A DNA stretch of 64,000 bases, taken from assembly GCA_002794775.1 (NCBI GenBank), contig NBAY01000043.1, forward strand, positions 310,001-374,000, written 5' to 3'. Within the stretch, counting starts at the first letter, position 1. Each line of letters begins with the position of its first letter. This DNA is from Porodaedalea pini. Its lineage: Eukaryota; Basidiomycota; Agaricomycetes; Hymenochaetales; Hymenochaetaceae. Made by a program: the position numbers and the translations under genes. Shown piece by piece: positions 35,719-46,782 of the stretch. The notes beneath the pieces were generated by a model that was given only the letters and a program-made list of their open reading frames with translations, ran no database searches and was not told the DNA's origin.

Positions 35719-36653
35719 TGTAGAGCTGTGCCGATCGTCCCATCACCACCGATCACTCCAGAAGCATTCAAGAACTGGTTCCGACGCGTACCGATCAGTA
35801 CCGGACTCAACCCGATCGGTCCGGTCTCGAATCAGAACCTCGCGATCGTGTCATCAGCACGTTCCGACACCTCCGAAAGCATACCGGAACGTACCGGAGA
35901 TCTTATCTCGACGATTAGGGACGTGGTCACATGGAGCATACAGCCAAGACGCGTACCAGACTGCTGTCCGACGACGGGAGCCACGTACCGATTGGACGAT
36001 CTGAGTTCCGGTGGAGCACCGGTGTGATCGGACGCGAAGTGGACGTTTTCCTCATTATGATTTATGTTTTTTCCTATGTTCTTCTGATTTCTATGCACTC
36101 TATGCACGCCTCTATGACCTTTGACTTTTCCTTTCGACTTCTCTATGTTTCGACTGATATGCACAGTATGCCCGTATGGAAATTATTAACTGTAGATAGA
36201 TCTTTGGACTTAGTATAAATAGGCACCCCATGTCGTAGGTAGAGGACAAGTCAGTTCTACCGCAGAGTCTCCCTCAGATAGGGTAACTTGGGTGCGATCC
36301 GTCTTTGTTCTCGTAATCTTGTAGTCGTTCCGTCTTCGTCTTAGCATCTCGTCTTTCGAAACCGTCTCTCGTCTCATACTTCGTAACTCGAACCTCACCG
36401 CTCGTCGTGATCACATCGTTCCGGTGATTGATAACCCGCACGTACCGACTCCGTACTGGTCAAACCACAGACGCAACAGGAGTTCCCGACCTTTGTTCTC
36501 GAAATCAACACGTACCGGCACGTACCGAAGCGTACCGACGCATACCGGTACGTCGAGTAATCTCACCGCAGTCTACCCCTAACCTCCCAGAGCAACACGA
36601 TCACGTCCCCAAAAGGACCGTTGATCCCAGACACCCCTAAGTCAGGATCTACA
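35719..36653 (+). repeat. 5' LTR of element D (935 bp)
   Basis: Has a TATAAAT box at 36214-36220, an AT-rich block around 36050-36200, and near its end a tight cluster of CGTACCG-type motifs (36510-36553). Confidence 0.96.
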
Positions 36654-36654
36654 A

Positions 36655-39159
36655 GTGGAGCCCACCGCGAGGGGGTTAAACGTGTCGCGATCCTCTCGTC
36701 CACCGCGTTCGTTGTGTGGGACATCTCAGCAGACTATTGAACCCCCTCATCCATATCGAACCGCTAACGCTTGGCAGCGTAGACGCCGTATCGAAGAGCA
36801 CGCTACGGATTTGGATTCAGAGTCCATAGAGCGTTACCTTGATTCGGACTTAGAACAACTTAACACGTCATTCGACTCCGGAGCGCAGTCTCCCTTCTCA
36901 TTAATCAGCTCGTCCGCAGTCCCGTCGACAGTCCCCTCAGCCCCGTTGACTAGCTCGTCACCACTAACCGAGCTCGAGAGCGACAACCCAGACGATACCA
37001 CTCAGCTCGTCTTACCGGATCCTAGTTCGTCCGTACCGGGACAGACGTCTTCGCCCGTCGGTACGTCGTCAGTTCCGTCGAACCCAGTTAACACACAGGC
37101 TACGCGGCCCCGGACATTGACCATAGTAGCTCCGGTACAGCCAGTACCCCCAGTAAGAATCATGTCAAACCGTCCTCCACGTCGCAGAGCCAGAGACGCT
37201 CCCTTCTTCGATGGACACAACCCGTTAGACCTTCCTCAGTACTTCGAGGATATCAAATATATCGCGACCGACTGCAACTTAGACGACGCGGCAAAGATCC
37301 GGTATGCGAAGTATTACACTTTGAGTTCCGTAGCTGAGCTGTGGGATACTGCCGATGGTGTCGGTACGGGAGCAAACAATTGGACGAAGGCGAAAGAGGT
37401 GATTATAGTGTTCTACCCGGCATTGGCGCCCGGCATGCGCTTCACCCGGGAAGACCTCGACAGGCTCGTCGAAGGTTGGAGGAGTAAAGGAATACAGTCG
37501 AGGGAGGATTTCGGAGAGTATAAGAGAGAGTTCATGGTGAGGTCAAAGTATTTGGAACGTAACTTGATCGTTTCAGCGGAGGAAGCAGCACACGCGTTCG
37601 TTCAAGCCTTTACGGGCAAGATGAAGGACAGGTTACAGCAACACCTAGAAATGAAGGAGGCTGACCCGTCCCCGGGCAAACCGTATATGATCGATGTGGT
37701 GGTAAAGCACACGGACTACATCCTGGCCGGTACGGTTTTCGACGACGTACCGACGACTCGAGCGCCTGACCCGTCGAATCAGTCAAAGGTAAAGTCGGAG
37801 GAAGTGGATATCGGTACGGTGTGGGAAGCAGTCAAGAACATTCAGGTTCAGGTACAGTCACTCGGGCAAAGACCGCCGCCAGCGACGACGTCCCAGAGGA
37901 GTCCTGGGTGTGCGTTCTGTGGCGACACGAGCCACTACATTAGGTTGTGCCCGAAGGTGCTGGAGTATATCCAGGCAGGCAAGTGTGTGAGGGATGCGAA
38001 CGGGAAGGTGATGCTACCGAACGGAGGGTTCGTACCGAGCACGGCGGTGGGTAATAATTTGATGGAAAAGATAGACTCGTTGCGTCAGGAGACCAGTACA
38101 GCCTCGGTTAACCTCATAGAGGTAGCGACGTCGACAACAACGGGCACCGAAGTGTCGGAAGGCCCAGCGATGATGGCCGAAATTGTGGAGGAAGTATCGG
38201 ACGAAGAGTTGGAAGTGGCGCAGTACGAAACATTGTTGAATGAAGCAAAGAAGCGAGCGTCGGCGGTGAAGAAAGCCAAGTTCGATGGAGTCGAGATACC
38301 GGTACGACCGAAACCCGGTCCAGCGAACGTACCGACGACCTCGAATGCGAAACTGAGTGTACCGAAGCCAGCGGGTAACCCGAACGTCCCCCAGGAGAGC
38401 CAATCGACGACGAATTTGGGCGGGAACCAGCCACAGTTCCGGTACGTCGCTCCAATCGAGGATCCGGCGACGGTTCAGAAGGTATTGTCGAGGATGTTAG
38501 ACTCGGCGGTAACGGTCACACAGAGGGAGCTCCTCGCTCTGTCTTCGGATATGAGGTGGCAGATGAAAGAATTGACAACAGCAAAGCGGTACGCGGTCGG
38601 TAACGTCAACCTTGTCGAGTCGGACCAGGAAGGGAGCGAAGTCGCGGAGTACCGAGCGGTACCGGAGTCGTTGGCTCCGGTTCTCTTAGAGTCGGGACCG
38701 GCGGCACACGACGTGCTTCCCATCCGCGTAATTAAGGTATTGATTGAGGACGCCGTCGAAGCAGAAGCCATACTTGATCAAGGGGCAGTGGTGTGCATCA
38801 TTCGGGAAGACGTGTGGGAGAAGCTAGGAATTCATTTAGATCCGGATCACGCGATGACGCTCGAAGCCGCAGACGCGGGGAAATCGTCGACATTGGGAAG
38901 GATTCGAGACACCAGATTCAGGGTAGCGGGTGTGGATTTGAAGTTGCAGGTTCAGGTGGTTTCGGTGGCGCCGTTCGAAGTATTGTTGGGGCGACCATTT
39001 TTCGCTCTTACCGAATGCGGAACGAAGGATTTCTTGTCGGGCGATCAGCATATAACCATCACGGATCCCCGAGATCGGAATCGTAGGAGCAAGGTGTCGA
39101 CCGGTATCTGGGCGTTCTGGCGCGCTCCAGAATCGGGTTTTCACAAGTTGAGGAACTGA
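36655..39159 (+). CDS. gag: Element D gag-protease
   Basis: An intact 834-codon frame. The first part is Ser/Pro-rich and low-complexity. The gag capsid-like core begins about residue 180 (PFFDGHNPLDLPQYFEDIKY). The CX2CX4HX4C zinc knuckle CAFCGDTSHYIRLC is at about residues 419-432. A retropepsin-like region follows (AILDQGAVVCIIREDVWEKL, then VLLGRPFFAL). The catalytic triad reads D-Q-G rather than D-T/S-G. The frame is open from 36625 through the primer site, but the first ATG is at 37161, about 170 codons in, so the true start is uncertain. Pol lies downstream in another frame. Confidence 0.85.
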   Translation: MEPTARGLNVSRSSRPPRSLCGTSQQTIEPPHPYRTANAWQRRRRIEEHATDLDSESIERYLDSDLEQLNTSFDSGAQSPFSLISSSAVPSTVPSAPLTSSSPLTELESDNPDDTTQLVLPDPSSSVPGQTSSPVGTSSVPSNPVNTQATRPRTLTIVAPVQPVPPVRIMSNRPPRRRARDAPFFDGHNPLDLPQYFEDIKYIATDCNLDDAAKIRYAKYYTLSSVAELWDTADGVGTGANNWTKAKEVIIVFYPALAPGMRFTREDLDRLVEGWRSKGIQSREDFGEYKREFMVRSKYLERNLIVSAEEAAHAFVQAFTGKMKDRLQQHLEMKEADPSPGKPYMIDVVVKHTDYILAGTVFDDVPTTRAPDPSNQSKVKSEEVDIGTVWEAVKNIQVQVQSLGQRPPPATTSQRSPGCAFCGDTSHYIRLCPKVLEYIQAGKCVRDANGKVMLPNGGFVPSTAVGNNLMEKIDSLRQETSTASVNLIEVATSTTTGTEVSEGPAMMAEIVEEVSDEELEVAQYETLLNEAKKRASAVKKAKFDGVEIPVRPKPGPANVPTTSNAKLSVPKPAGNPNVPQESQSTTNLGGNQPQFRYVAPIEDPATVQKVLSRMLDSAVTVTQRELLALSSDMRWQMKELTTAKRYAVGNVNLVESDQEGSEVAEYRAVPESLAPVLLESGPAAHDVLPIRVIKVLIEDAVEAEAILDQGAVVCIIREDVWEKLGIHLDPDHAMTLEAADAGKSSTLGRIRDTRFRVAGVDLKLQVQVVSVAPFEVLLGRPFFALTECGTKDFLSGDQHITITDPRDRNRRSKVSTGIWAFWRAPESGFHKLRN
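36656..36673 (+). other. Primer binding site of element D
   Basis: An 18-nt site beginning TGGAGCCCACCG, two bases after the LTR. It starts TGG as for a tRNA CCA end and is conserved with E (5734-5751). The tRNA is not identified. Confidence 0.6.
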
Positions 39160-39263
39160 CGCAGCGGTGCCGGCGAGACAAGTGGAAACAGACAGTATGC
39201 GAGACGTGCCGTGGAGTCGATCTGTCGGTACGCGTACCGAGCTCATGTACAGACGTTTTATCT

Positions 39264-42200
39264 TTGCGTTTTAATGACCCCGATTATTTATCTCGTCGTC
39301 CAACCCCTTCTCAAACCAAAATTAATTCTCAATTTGTTCAACCCATTTACAGTTTTCAACAAATGTCCCCTAATGTTTTAAACCAATCCGATTCGACTAT
39401 TTCCCGTTACGTTTCCCCAAATTTTACCTTGAATACCCCAGCTCCATTTATTTATTCGCAGAGATTGAACTTTCTTTTATCTCCTTGCACCGTTGCTTTG
39501 GACGCTTCTTCGGACACTTTTGGTTCGGTGGTGCTGGATTCGACGGAGGATGAAGGAAGTGTTTTGGTGTACAAGCGGGTGGCGCAGAAGGTCCGTCCCA
39601 TACCGGGAGTGTTGCCGGAGGAGTTTCGTATAGTTCGAAGGCGACATCCCGATCCGTTGGCCGACATGCCAAAGTTACCGACGAAACTGGTATCGTTCGT
39701 ACCGATGGGAAAGTTTACGCAGGAAAGGCTGGACGTGATGGATTTGGACCCAGGCGGATTTCTGTGGGACGAAGAGAAGAAGTTGGTGGTGAATCTGATC
39801 ATGTTGCAGGAAGGGGCGTTTGCGTGGTCGGAGACGGAGAGAGGGACCTTAGATCCGACGTATTTCGATCCAGTACGCATACCGATGGTGGCGCATGTAC
39901 CGTGGGTACGGAAGAACATACCGATCCCCCCTGGGATACTTGAAAAGACGCTAAACATACTCAGGGAGAAGATCGCCGCCGGAGTTATCGAACCGTCGAA
40001 CTCGTCGTACTGCTCGAGGTGGTTTTGTGTGGTAAAGAAAGACAGAGTGTCCTTACAGTTCGTTATTGACTTGCAGGATCTGAACGGAGTGACCATTCGA
40101 GACTCGGCCGTACCGCCGGACATCGAGACACTAGTAGACGCGTGCAGCGGGCGCGCGTGTTACACGGTACTTGATCTCGCTGTTGCTTTCAACCAGCGAA
40201 TGCTCGATGAACGGTCCCGAGACTTAACGACGTTCCAGACCCCGCTCGGTACGTTTCGACTGAAGGTGTTACCGATGGGATACACGAATTCGCTGCAGAT
40301 TCTCCATGGAGACATCACATTTATTCTCAGCGACGAAATTCCTAAGGTGGCGCAGCCGTTCACGGACGATGTAATTACGCAAGGAGGGTTTACACGGTAC
40401 GAGCGTACCGATGGAGGGTTCGAAACGATTCCCGAGAACCCGGGCATCCGCCGGTTCGTCTACGAACACTTGTGCGACGTAAATTGAGTGCTGCAGAGGA
40501 TGAGGAAAGTGGGCGGTACGTTTTCCGGGAAGAAATTCCAGGCGTGTACTGATTCGGCGATATTTTTGGGGAATAAACTCACGTACCGAGGGCGCGAACC
40601 GGACGATTCGAAGGTTCAGAAGGTGCGGGATTGGCCCCCATGTCGAACGGTGATGGAGGTGAAAGGATTTCTCGGTACGGTTGGAGTGTTGAGGGTGTTT
40701 ATTAAGGATTTCGCGAAGAAAGCTCGACCATTGACCCGACTTACGCGTAAAAACAACATATTCGATTGGGGACCGGAAGAGCAGGATTTGATGGACACAT
40801 TGAAGGAAGCGGTTATCGACTGCCCGGCACTGTGCGCGATCGACTACGGGTCGGACAGAGCAGTTATCTTAGCAGTGGATTCGTCGATCATAGGAGTAGG
40901 GTGGACGTTGGGCCAGGATCACCCGGACGGTAGGAGAAGGATTAATTGGTTCGGGTCGATCAACTGGAACTCAGTACAGGCAACGTACTCCCAGCCGAAG
41001 ATCGAGTTGTTCGGGTTGTTTAGGGCATTGAGGGTGGTGAGGTTGTTTATTTATGGAGTTAAGCTCCTGGTGGTCAAGATGGACGCTGCGTACATCAAAG
41101 GGATGATTAACAATCCGGATCTACAGCCAAACGTGACAATAAACTGGTGGATTGCAGGAATTCTCCTTTTCGACTTCGAGCTTCGCCACGTACCAGCCAC
41201 AGAATTTACGTGTACCGACGGACTGTTGAGACGGCGAGCCGTGCCAGAGGACCCCCAAGAAGAAGACGGCTATGAAGAATGGATCGATGCAGCGTATGCA
41301 TTTTTGTATGGAGCGGTGTTGAGTACCGACGTCGAGGAAGGGCCCGGTACAGCCACAGATCCTCAGGGGCAGCGATTTCCAGCCTCAGATTCGGTAAAGT
41401 CGCGAGATAAGCGATTAGAGTTGGTTCGGTACCTCCTCGAACACGGAAGGAAGCCCTCGGAGATCGACGAGAAGCACTTTCCCTCGTTCGTCCGGTACGC
41501 CTCCGGATTCTTCGTGCGAGCAGGACGGCTTTGGTGAAAGACCTGACGAGAGCATCCCCAGCTGGTCGTCGAACAGGAATGCCGCTGGTCGCTCGTCCAG
41601 CAGGCTCACGATGATCTCGGACACAAGGGAGTGTATTCGGTACGCGCTTGGTTGCTGGATCGGTTTTGGTGGCCGTCGATTTCAGAGGACGTCAAATACT
41701 TTGTGCGTACGTGTCATATCTGTCAGGTGCGCCAGACCACGAAAGTGTCGATACCGCCATCGGTACCGGACGTACCGACATTGTTTGCCCGGATCCACAT
41801 CGACACGAAGCACATGCCCGCTTCAGGAGGCTTTCACTACATCGTACATGCACGGTGCTCCTTGTCCAGTTACCCGGAGTTCTGACTGTTACGAAAGCAG
41901 ACTGGTCACACGATCGGGCAGTTCATTTTTCAGGAATTACTGTGTCGGTACAGCGCGTGTCCCGAACTTGTTACCGATAATGGTACTCCGTTTATCGCTG
42001 CGCTTGATTGGTTGCGGGATCGGTACCACATTTCGCACATCAAGATCTCGGCGTATAATTCTCAGGCCAACGGGATCGTCGAACGACGGCATTACGACGT
42101 CCAGGAAGCCTTGATCAAGGCAGCCGACAGGAATGCATCCAAGTGGCATGAGCACGCTTACTCGGTTTTCTGGGCCGAGCGTATCACAATCCAGAAATCG

Positions 42201-42764
42201 ACCGGTATGTCGCCGTACTACATGGTTCATGGAGTCGAGCCAGTACTTCCCTTTGATCTCGCCGAGGCCACTTATCTTGCTCCGCCGTTGGATTCCCCGA
42301 TGCGTACCGAGGAACTGATAGCGACCCGGGCGCGCCAGTTACAGAAGCGTCCGGTGGACCTTGATAGGATCGCGCAGTTGGTTCGAGATGCTCGACACAA
42401 GTACGCTAGACAGTTCGCCGAAGTCCATAAGCACGTCATCAAGGACTACGATTTCCAGCCCGGTCGACTCGTACTTGTGTGGAACACCCGGATCGAAAAA
42501 GAGTTGGACCGAAAGACGAAGGCCCGGTACTTGGGACCATACGTCATCGTCCGTAGGACACGTTCCGGAGCGTATATCATCTCGGAACTCGATGGATCGG
42601 TTTCCCGGATTCGGGTTGCAGCTTTTCGTCTCATTCCTTATTTTCCCCAATCTGACATTTCTGTTCCCCTTGACGAAATCCTTCGACAGGATGACGACGA
42701 ACATAGCATGATGAAGGAAGATCTGGTAGAAGAAGACAGCTCTGAGTCGGACTCTGATACCTAG
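39264..42764 (+). pseudogene. pol: Element D pol (RT, RNase H, integrase) with four TGA codons
   Basis: One continuous frame of about 1,167 codons broken only by TGA at 40485, 41535, 41544 and 41883. RT has SRWFCVVKKDRVSLQFVIDL and catalytic box FTDD. RNase H has LAVDSSIIGVGWTLGQD and KIELFGLFRALRVVRLFIYG. Integrase has the HHCC zinc finger (HDDLGHK to CHICQ) and DDE residues in HIDTKHM, TDNGTPF and NGIVERRH. There is no chromodomain; the C-terminus is acidic (EEDSSESDSDT). At the first TGA element E has Arg (NDVNRVLQRF). The frame differs from gag, so expression would need frameshifting or separate initiation. Confidence 0.88.
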
Positions 42765-43188
42765 TCGCGAATTCTGATTATGTTTGCCATCCAAGGTATC
42801 GGTACGCGTACCGACACGTACCGACGCCTCCTTATTTTATTATCTTTTAATCAATTATGATCCAATTATGTTTTAACCATGGAACCGTTTACATTCTTTC
42901 ATACGGAACTCTTTCTCGATTATCGAAACATTAAATATATGGCCTATCTTCGATTTCCCCTTCGGTACAATAGTAAAATCACAAACGGACACTTAACGAT
43001 GACCTTTCCTTTTCTTATTCTCTTCGTTCTTTCATTTTTTCACACCCAAAAACTTAAAGAAAACAAAAGAAAAATCCATATTCAAAAATATATACAAATA
43101 AATTACTACACTTTGTATTATTTTTCTTTTTTTCTTTTTCTTTCTGCAGGACCAAGTCGTACCGACGCGTACCGACGCGTACTGACTA

Positions 43189-45481
43189 GTCCTCCTCCTC
43201 CTCCCTTGCGCCCCACTTCCCCTTCTCAAGTGCCGCAAGGCGCGCGCGGATTGAGGCCGCTTCGGCCGCCTGACGAGTCGCCTCCGCAGCGAGTCGACGC
43301 GAGCTACGCCCGAGCTCGCGGACGTCGCGCACGAGCTCCGCGACGATGTGGTCGAACTCATCTTCGGAGTCGTGCTCCGAGACGAGCTCGCGCAGGTCCT
43401 CGTATGCGCCGGCGAACTGGCTTGGACCTGCGACGGGCGGTGAGGCAGCGCGGCCCCTCTGTTGCTGCTGCTGCTGCCGCGGTACGCGTGTGGCAGCAGG
43501 CCTCGGTACACAAGGCGGTGGGGATGGCGTGTCCACCACGATCAGAGAAGCCGGCGCGGGCGGCGCAGACGACGCAGATGGCTGCGGCTGTTGCTGCTGC
43601 TGTTGCTGCTGCTGCTGCGGTGCCTTAGGCGCAGCGCGCGGTACGCTCTCGTCGCGGGCGGCACGTTTCCGCTTTCCACCCGACTTTCTGCCCCGGACCT
43701 CCTTCGCGTGTCCCTGGGTTGCCAGCGAGCACCCCGTCCACCAGACGACCATGCAGAGGAAGCAAGCCCTACCGGGCTGCCCCTGACACGTTCTCCCCCG
43801 ACGTGCGCAGTTGGCGCACGCTTCCTTGAGAGGGACCGGCAGCGGTCCCGCCCACCGTAGACGACCGGTCGCCGGGTTGACCAGTTCGACCCCGTCGAAC
43901 ACGGTGACCGAGGGACCCGACGTACCATCGGTACGCCCTTCGTCTGCGTGGTGGTATGACGAACCACCACCCTCTGCCTCCATCGATATGGGGGCGGGCT
44001 CAGCTGGAGCGAGACGCCCCTCCACCTCTTTGACTGGCAGCTCCCAGCGTTGCTTCATGTGAGGGCCCCCACGACCTCGCTCACGCGCTCGACGTGCGCC
44101 TCCTCCACTCTCCCGATGACCGCGCGCACGCGCCCGACGTGTCGCTTCCGCCTGCTTCCAAGCCTCTTCCTGAGCGGCTAACATGGCAGCGAGACCGGCT
44201 TCGTCTCGCGCCCGCTGCTCGGCTTCGTGCTCTGCGGCTGCCTCCATCTCGAAGAATAGTCCCCCAGGCGCATTCGCTGGGGGCGGGACACTTGACGCCG
44301 TGCTCGGCGTGGGTTGTTGCTGCTGCTGTTGCCGCAGCGGCTCCTCGCATGGTCCGGTACGCGTTCCCTCCTCGTCGTCAGATGCGATCTCGACGGTCGT
44401 ACGCCATCGCCACTTGTCGGCACCCGTCTGCTGTTGCTGTTGTGCGGACGGGGCGTCACCAGTACGCGGTACGCCGGACCTCTCCTCGCGCATCGCGCTC
44501 GCCTCGACTTCGCGCGGACCCGTCTGCTGTTGCTGTTGCGCAGACGTGGTACCATTGGTACGTGGGACGGTGCGCTCCTCCTCCTCGTTCACGACCTCCT
44601 CGACCTTGGGCGGACCAGGCGTTTCGAGATGTTCGACGAACGCCTCGACTGCCGGTACAGCCAACAGGACCCCAACGAAGTGCGGTTGTGCCTCACGCTC
44701 CACGGGGTAGACGAACTTATACCCATACCCGTCAGGTACGAGTATGCGCTCGAGCTCTCCGCCAATGTACGGTACGTCATCCGGCCAGTCCGCGACCGGT
44801 ACGACGAATCCCTCACCCTGGTACTTGGTGAGGTTGACCGTCTGGTGGTCGGCGAAATACCGACCGTAGAGCTGGTCGGCGGTGGACTTGTCGAGCCCAT
44901 CCAGCGCCCACCGCATCTCCTTCCAGACCCACGTGACCTGGAGGTACGTCCGCAGATCAGACGCGATCGGGTGGCGGTTCGCCAGCACCACGGAGTCCCA
45001 GTAGAGCTGGTAGTAGCTCTCCAGGGTGTGCTATTTCGAATTGGTCAGCTCGGTATGCGTGCTTGATCAAGTTTCGAGGACTCACCTTCATGCCGTATGC
45101 CCACTCGGCCCACTTCCACCATTTGCCGATCTCGCAACCCCGACTCCCCGCCAGTAACGTCTCCCGCCATTTCACGTACCGCCCGAGGCGACGTCGCACG
45201 TACCGGTCGATGTCGACCAGCCGTTGCTCGATCTCGCGGGTGTCCCACGTGATCTTCTCACGCTCAACGGCGCCGACGTTGTCGATGTACCCTGGTACGT
45301 GGGGTGCCTTGCACGCCAGCCGAGGTGGCGCCGTGCTGTTGCTGTTGCTGCTGCTGTCGCGGTGCGGAGACAACATGGTTGGAAGAAGCAGGAGAAAAAC
45401 CCGTCGGTACGACCACTTTTCCAACGCCCTCTCTAGCGTGTTCCGACGCACGTGATCAGCGTGATCAAGCTTCTTGCGCAT
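43189..45481 (-). CDS. Antisense accessory gene of element D: Zn2Cys6-like cluster, poly-Gln
   Basis: Runs opposite to D, between pol and the 3' LTR. Exon 1 is 45086-45481 (ATG at 45481), the intron 45031-45085 (55 bp, GTGAGT...AAATAG), exon 2 43186-45030 ending TAG; together 746 codons in one frame. N-terminal globular part (TWVWKEMRWALDGLDKSTAD), then poly-Gln runs of 5-10, a coiled-coil stretch (AEHEAEQRARDEAGLAAMLA), a cysteine cluster with spacing CX2CX6CX7CX2CX7C (about 43730-43825), a basic segment (KEVRGRKSGGKRKRAARDE) and a C-terminal coiled coil. The spacing fits a fungal Zn(II)2Cys6 cluster, suggesting DNA binding, though its position late in the protein is unusual. Function unproven. 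Confidence 0.75.
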
Positions 45482-45537
45482 ATCAAAAGAAGAGAAGGCG
45501 TGACTGGGGACAGTCACGATTTAAACGCCCCGGGAGA

Positions 45538-46472
45538 TGTAGAGCCGTGCCGATCGTCCCATCACCGCCGATCACTCCAGAAGCATTCAAGAACTGGTTC
45601 CGACACGTACCGATCAGTACCGGACTCAACCCGATCGGTCCGGTCTCGAATCAGAACCTCGCGATCGCGTCATCAGCATGTTCTGACACCTCCGAAAGCA
45701 TACCGGAACGTACCGGAGATCTTATCTCGACGATTAGGGACGCGGTCACATGGAGCATACAGCCAAGATGCGTACCAGACTGCTGTCCGACGACGGGAGC
45801 CACGTACCGATTGGACGATCTGAGTTCCGGTGGAGCACCGGTGTGATCGGACGCGAAGTGGACGTTTTCCTCATTATGATTTATGTTTTTTCCTATGTTC
45901 TTCTGATTTCTATGCACTCTATGCACGCCTCTATGACCTTTGACTTTTCCTTTCGACTTCTCTATGTTTCGACTGATATGCACAGTATGCCCGTATGGAA
46001 ATTATTAACTGTAGATAGATCTTTGGACTTAGTATAAATAGGCACCCCATGTCGTAGGTAGAGGACAAGTCAGTTCTACCGCAGAGTCTCCCTCAGATAG
46101 GGTAACTTGGGTGCGATCCGTCTTTGTTCTCGTAATCTTGTAGTCGTTCCGTCTTCGTCTTAGCATCTCGTCTTTCGAAACCGTCTCTCGTCTCATACTT
46201 CGTAACTCAAACCTCACCGCTCGTCGTGATCACATCGTTCCGGTGATTGATAACCTGCACGTACCGACTCCGTACTGGTCAAACCACAGACGCAACAGGA
46301 GTTCCCGACCTTTGTTCTCGAAATCAACACGTACCGGCGCGTACCAAAGCATACCAACGCGTACCGGTACGTCGAGTAATCTCACCGCAGTCTACCCCTA
46401 ACCTCCCAGAGCAACGCGATCACGTCCCCAAAAGGACCGTTGATCCCAGACACCCCTAAGTCAGGATCTACA
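45538..46472 (+). repeat. 3' LTR of element D (935 bp)
   Basis: Preceded by CGCCCCGGGAGA. Collinear with the 5' LTR with no indels. Confidence 0.96.
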
Positions 46473-46476
46473 CCGT

Positions 46477-46781
46477 TCATTTATGTAACTTTAGATAATA
46501 TAGTCCCATGGTTGCCAGCTATATAAGGTCTCAGGAATCGCATCAACTCCTTGTTCTGCTTTTCCTCTTACCTCTGTGACAACCTAGGTGAGACTCGCCC
46601 CCCTTGTATTAGTTTAGACTTGTATTAATTCTCTTACCTCCGCGACAACCTAGTCTGAGTAAACCTGCTGCCCGAACTTCGCATTTGAGATACAGCCCAT
46701 CCCAGACAATGTCTGTGTCACCGTCAGGTGCCGCACATTGAGGTTGCCTAGTCTGAGTTCCACCCAGACTTCCACCTAACA
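46477..46781 (+). repeat. 5' LTR of element C, second part (305 bp)
   Basis: Continues the LTR begun at 35576 and matches 52314-52618. Contains the TATA box and the presumed transcription start of C. Confidence 0.95.
46520..46527 (+). promoter_or_regulatory. TATA box of element C
   Basis: TATATAAG, 33 bp before GTTCTGCTTTT at 46553-46563, the presumed 5' end of the transcript by analogy with self-primed elements. The 3' LTR has the same box at 52357. Confidence 0.6.
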
Positions 46782-46782
46782 T

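Larger units (their letters stand above)
35719..46472 (+). mobile_element. Element D: complete Ty3/gypsy element with antisense accessory gene
   Basis: Two 935-bp LTRs (35719-36653 and 45538-46472), both TGTAGA...TCTACA, flanked by the 4-bp duplication CCGT (35715-35718 and 46473-46476). It contains a primer site, gag-protease, pol and a 2.3-kb antisense spliced gene between pol and the 3' LTR. It inserted into the 5' LTR of C upstream of the C TATA box. The LTRs differ at 16 of 935 positions, all CpG transitions. Gag is open; pol has four TGA codons. Confidence 0.96.

Noticed and set aside
43201..45436. Long plus-strand ORFs opposite the D antisense gene
   Set aside because: They are mirror frames of a GC-rich coding exon. 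Poly-Cys and poly-Leu runs are the antisense of CAG repeats.
35715..46477. 5-bp target duplication CCGTT for element D
   Set aside because: That reading needs one extra T before the LTR. CCGT on both sides fits both junctions and gives the C LTR exactly 448 bp.
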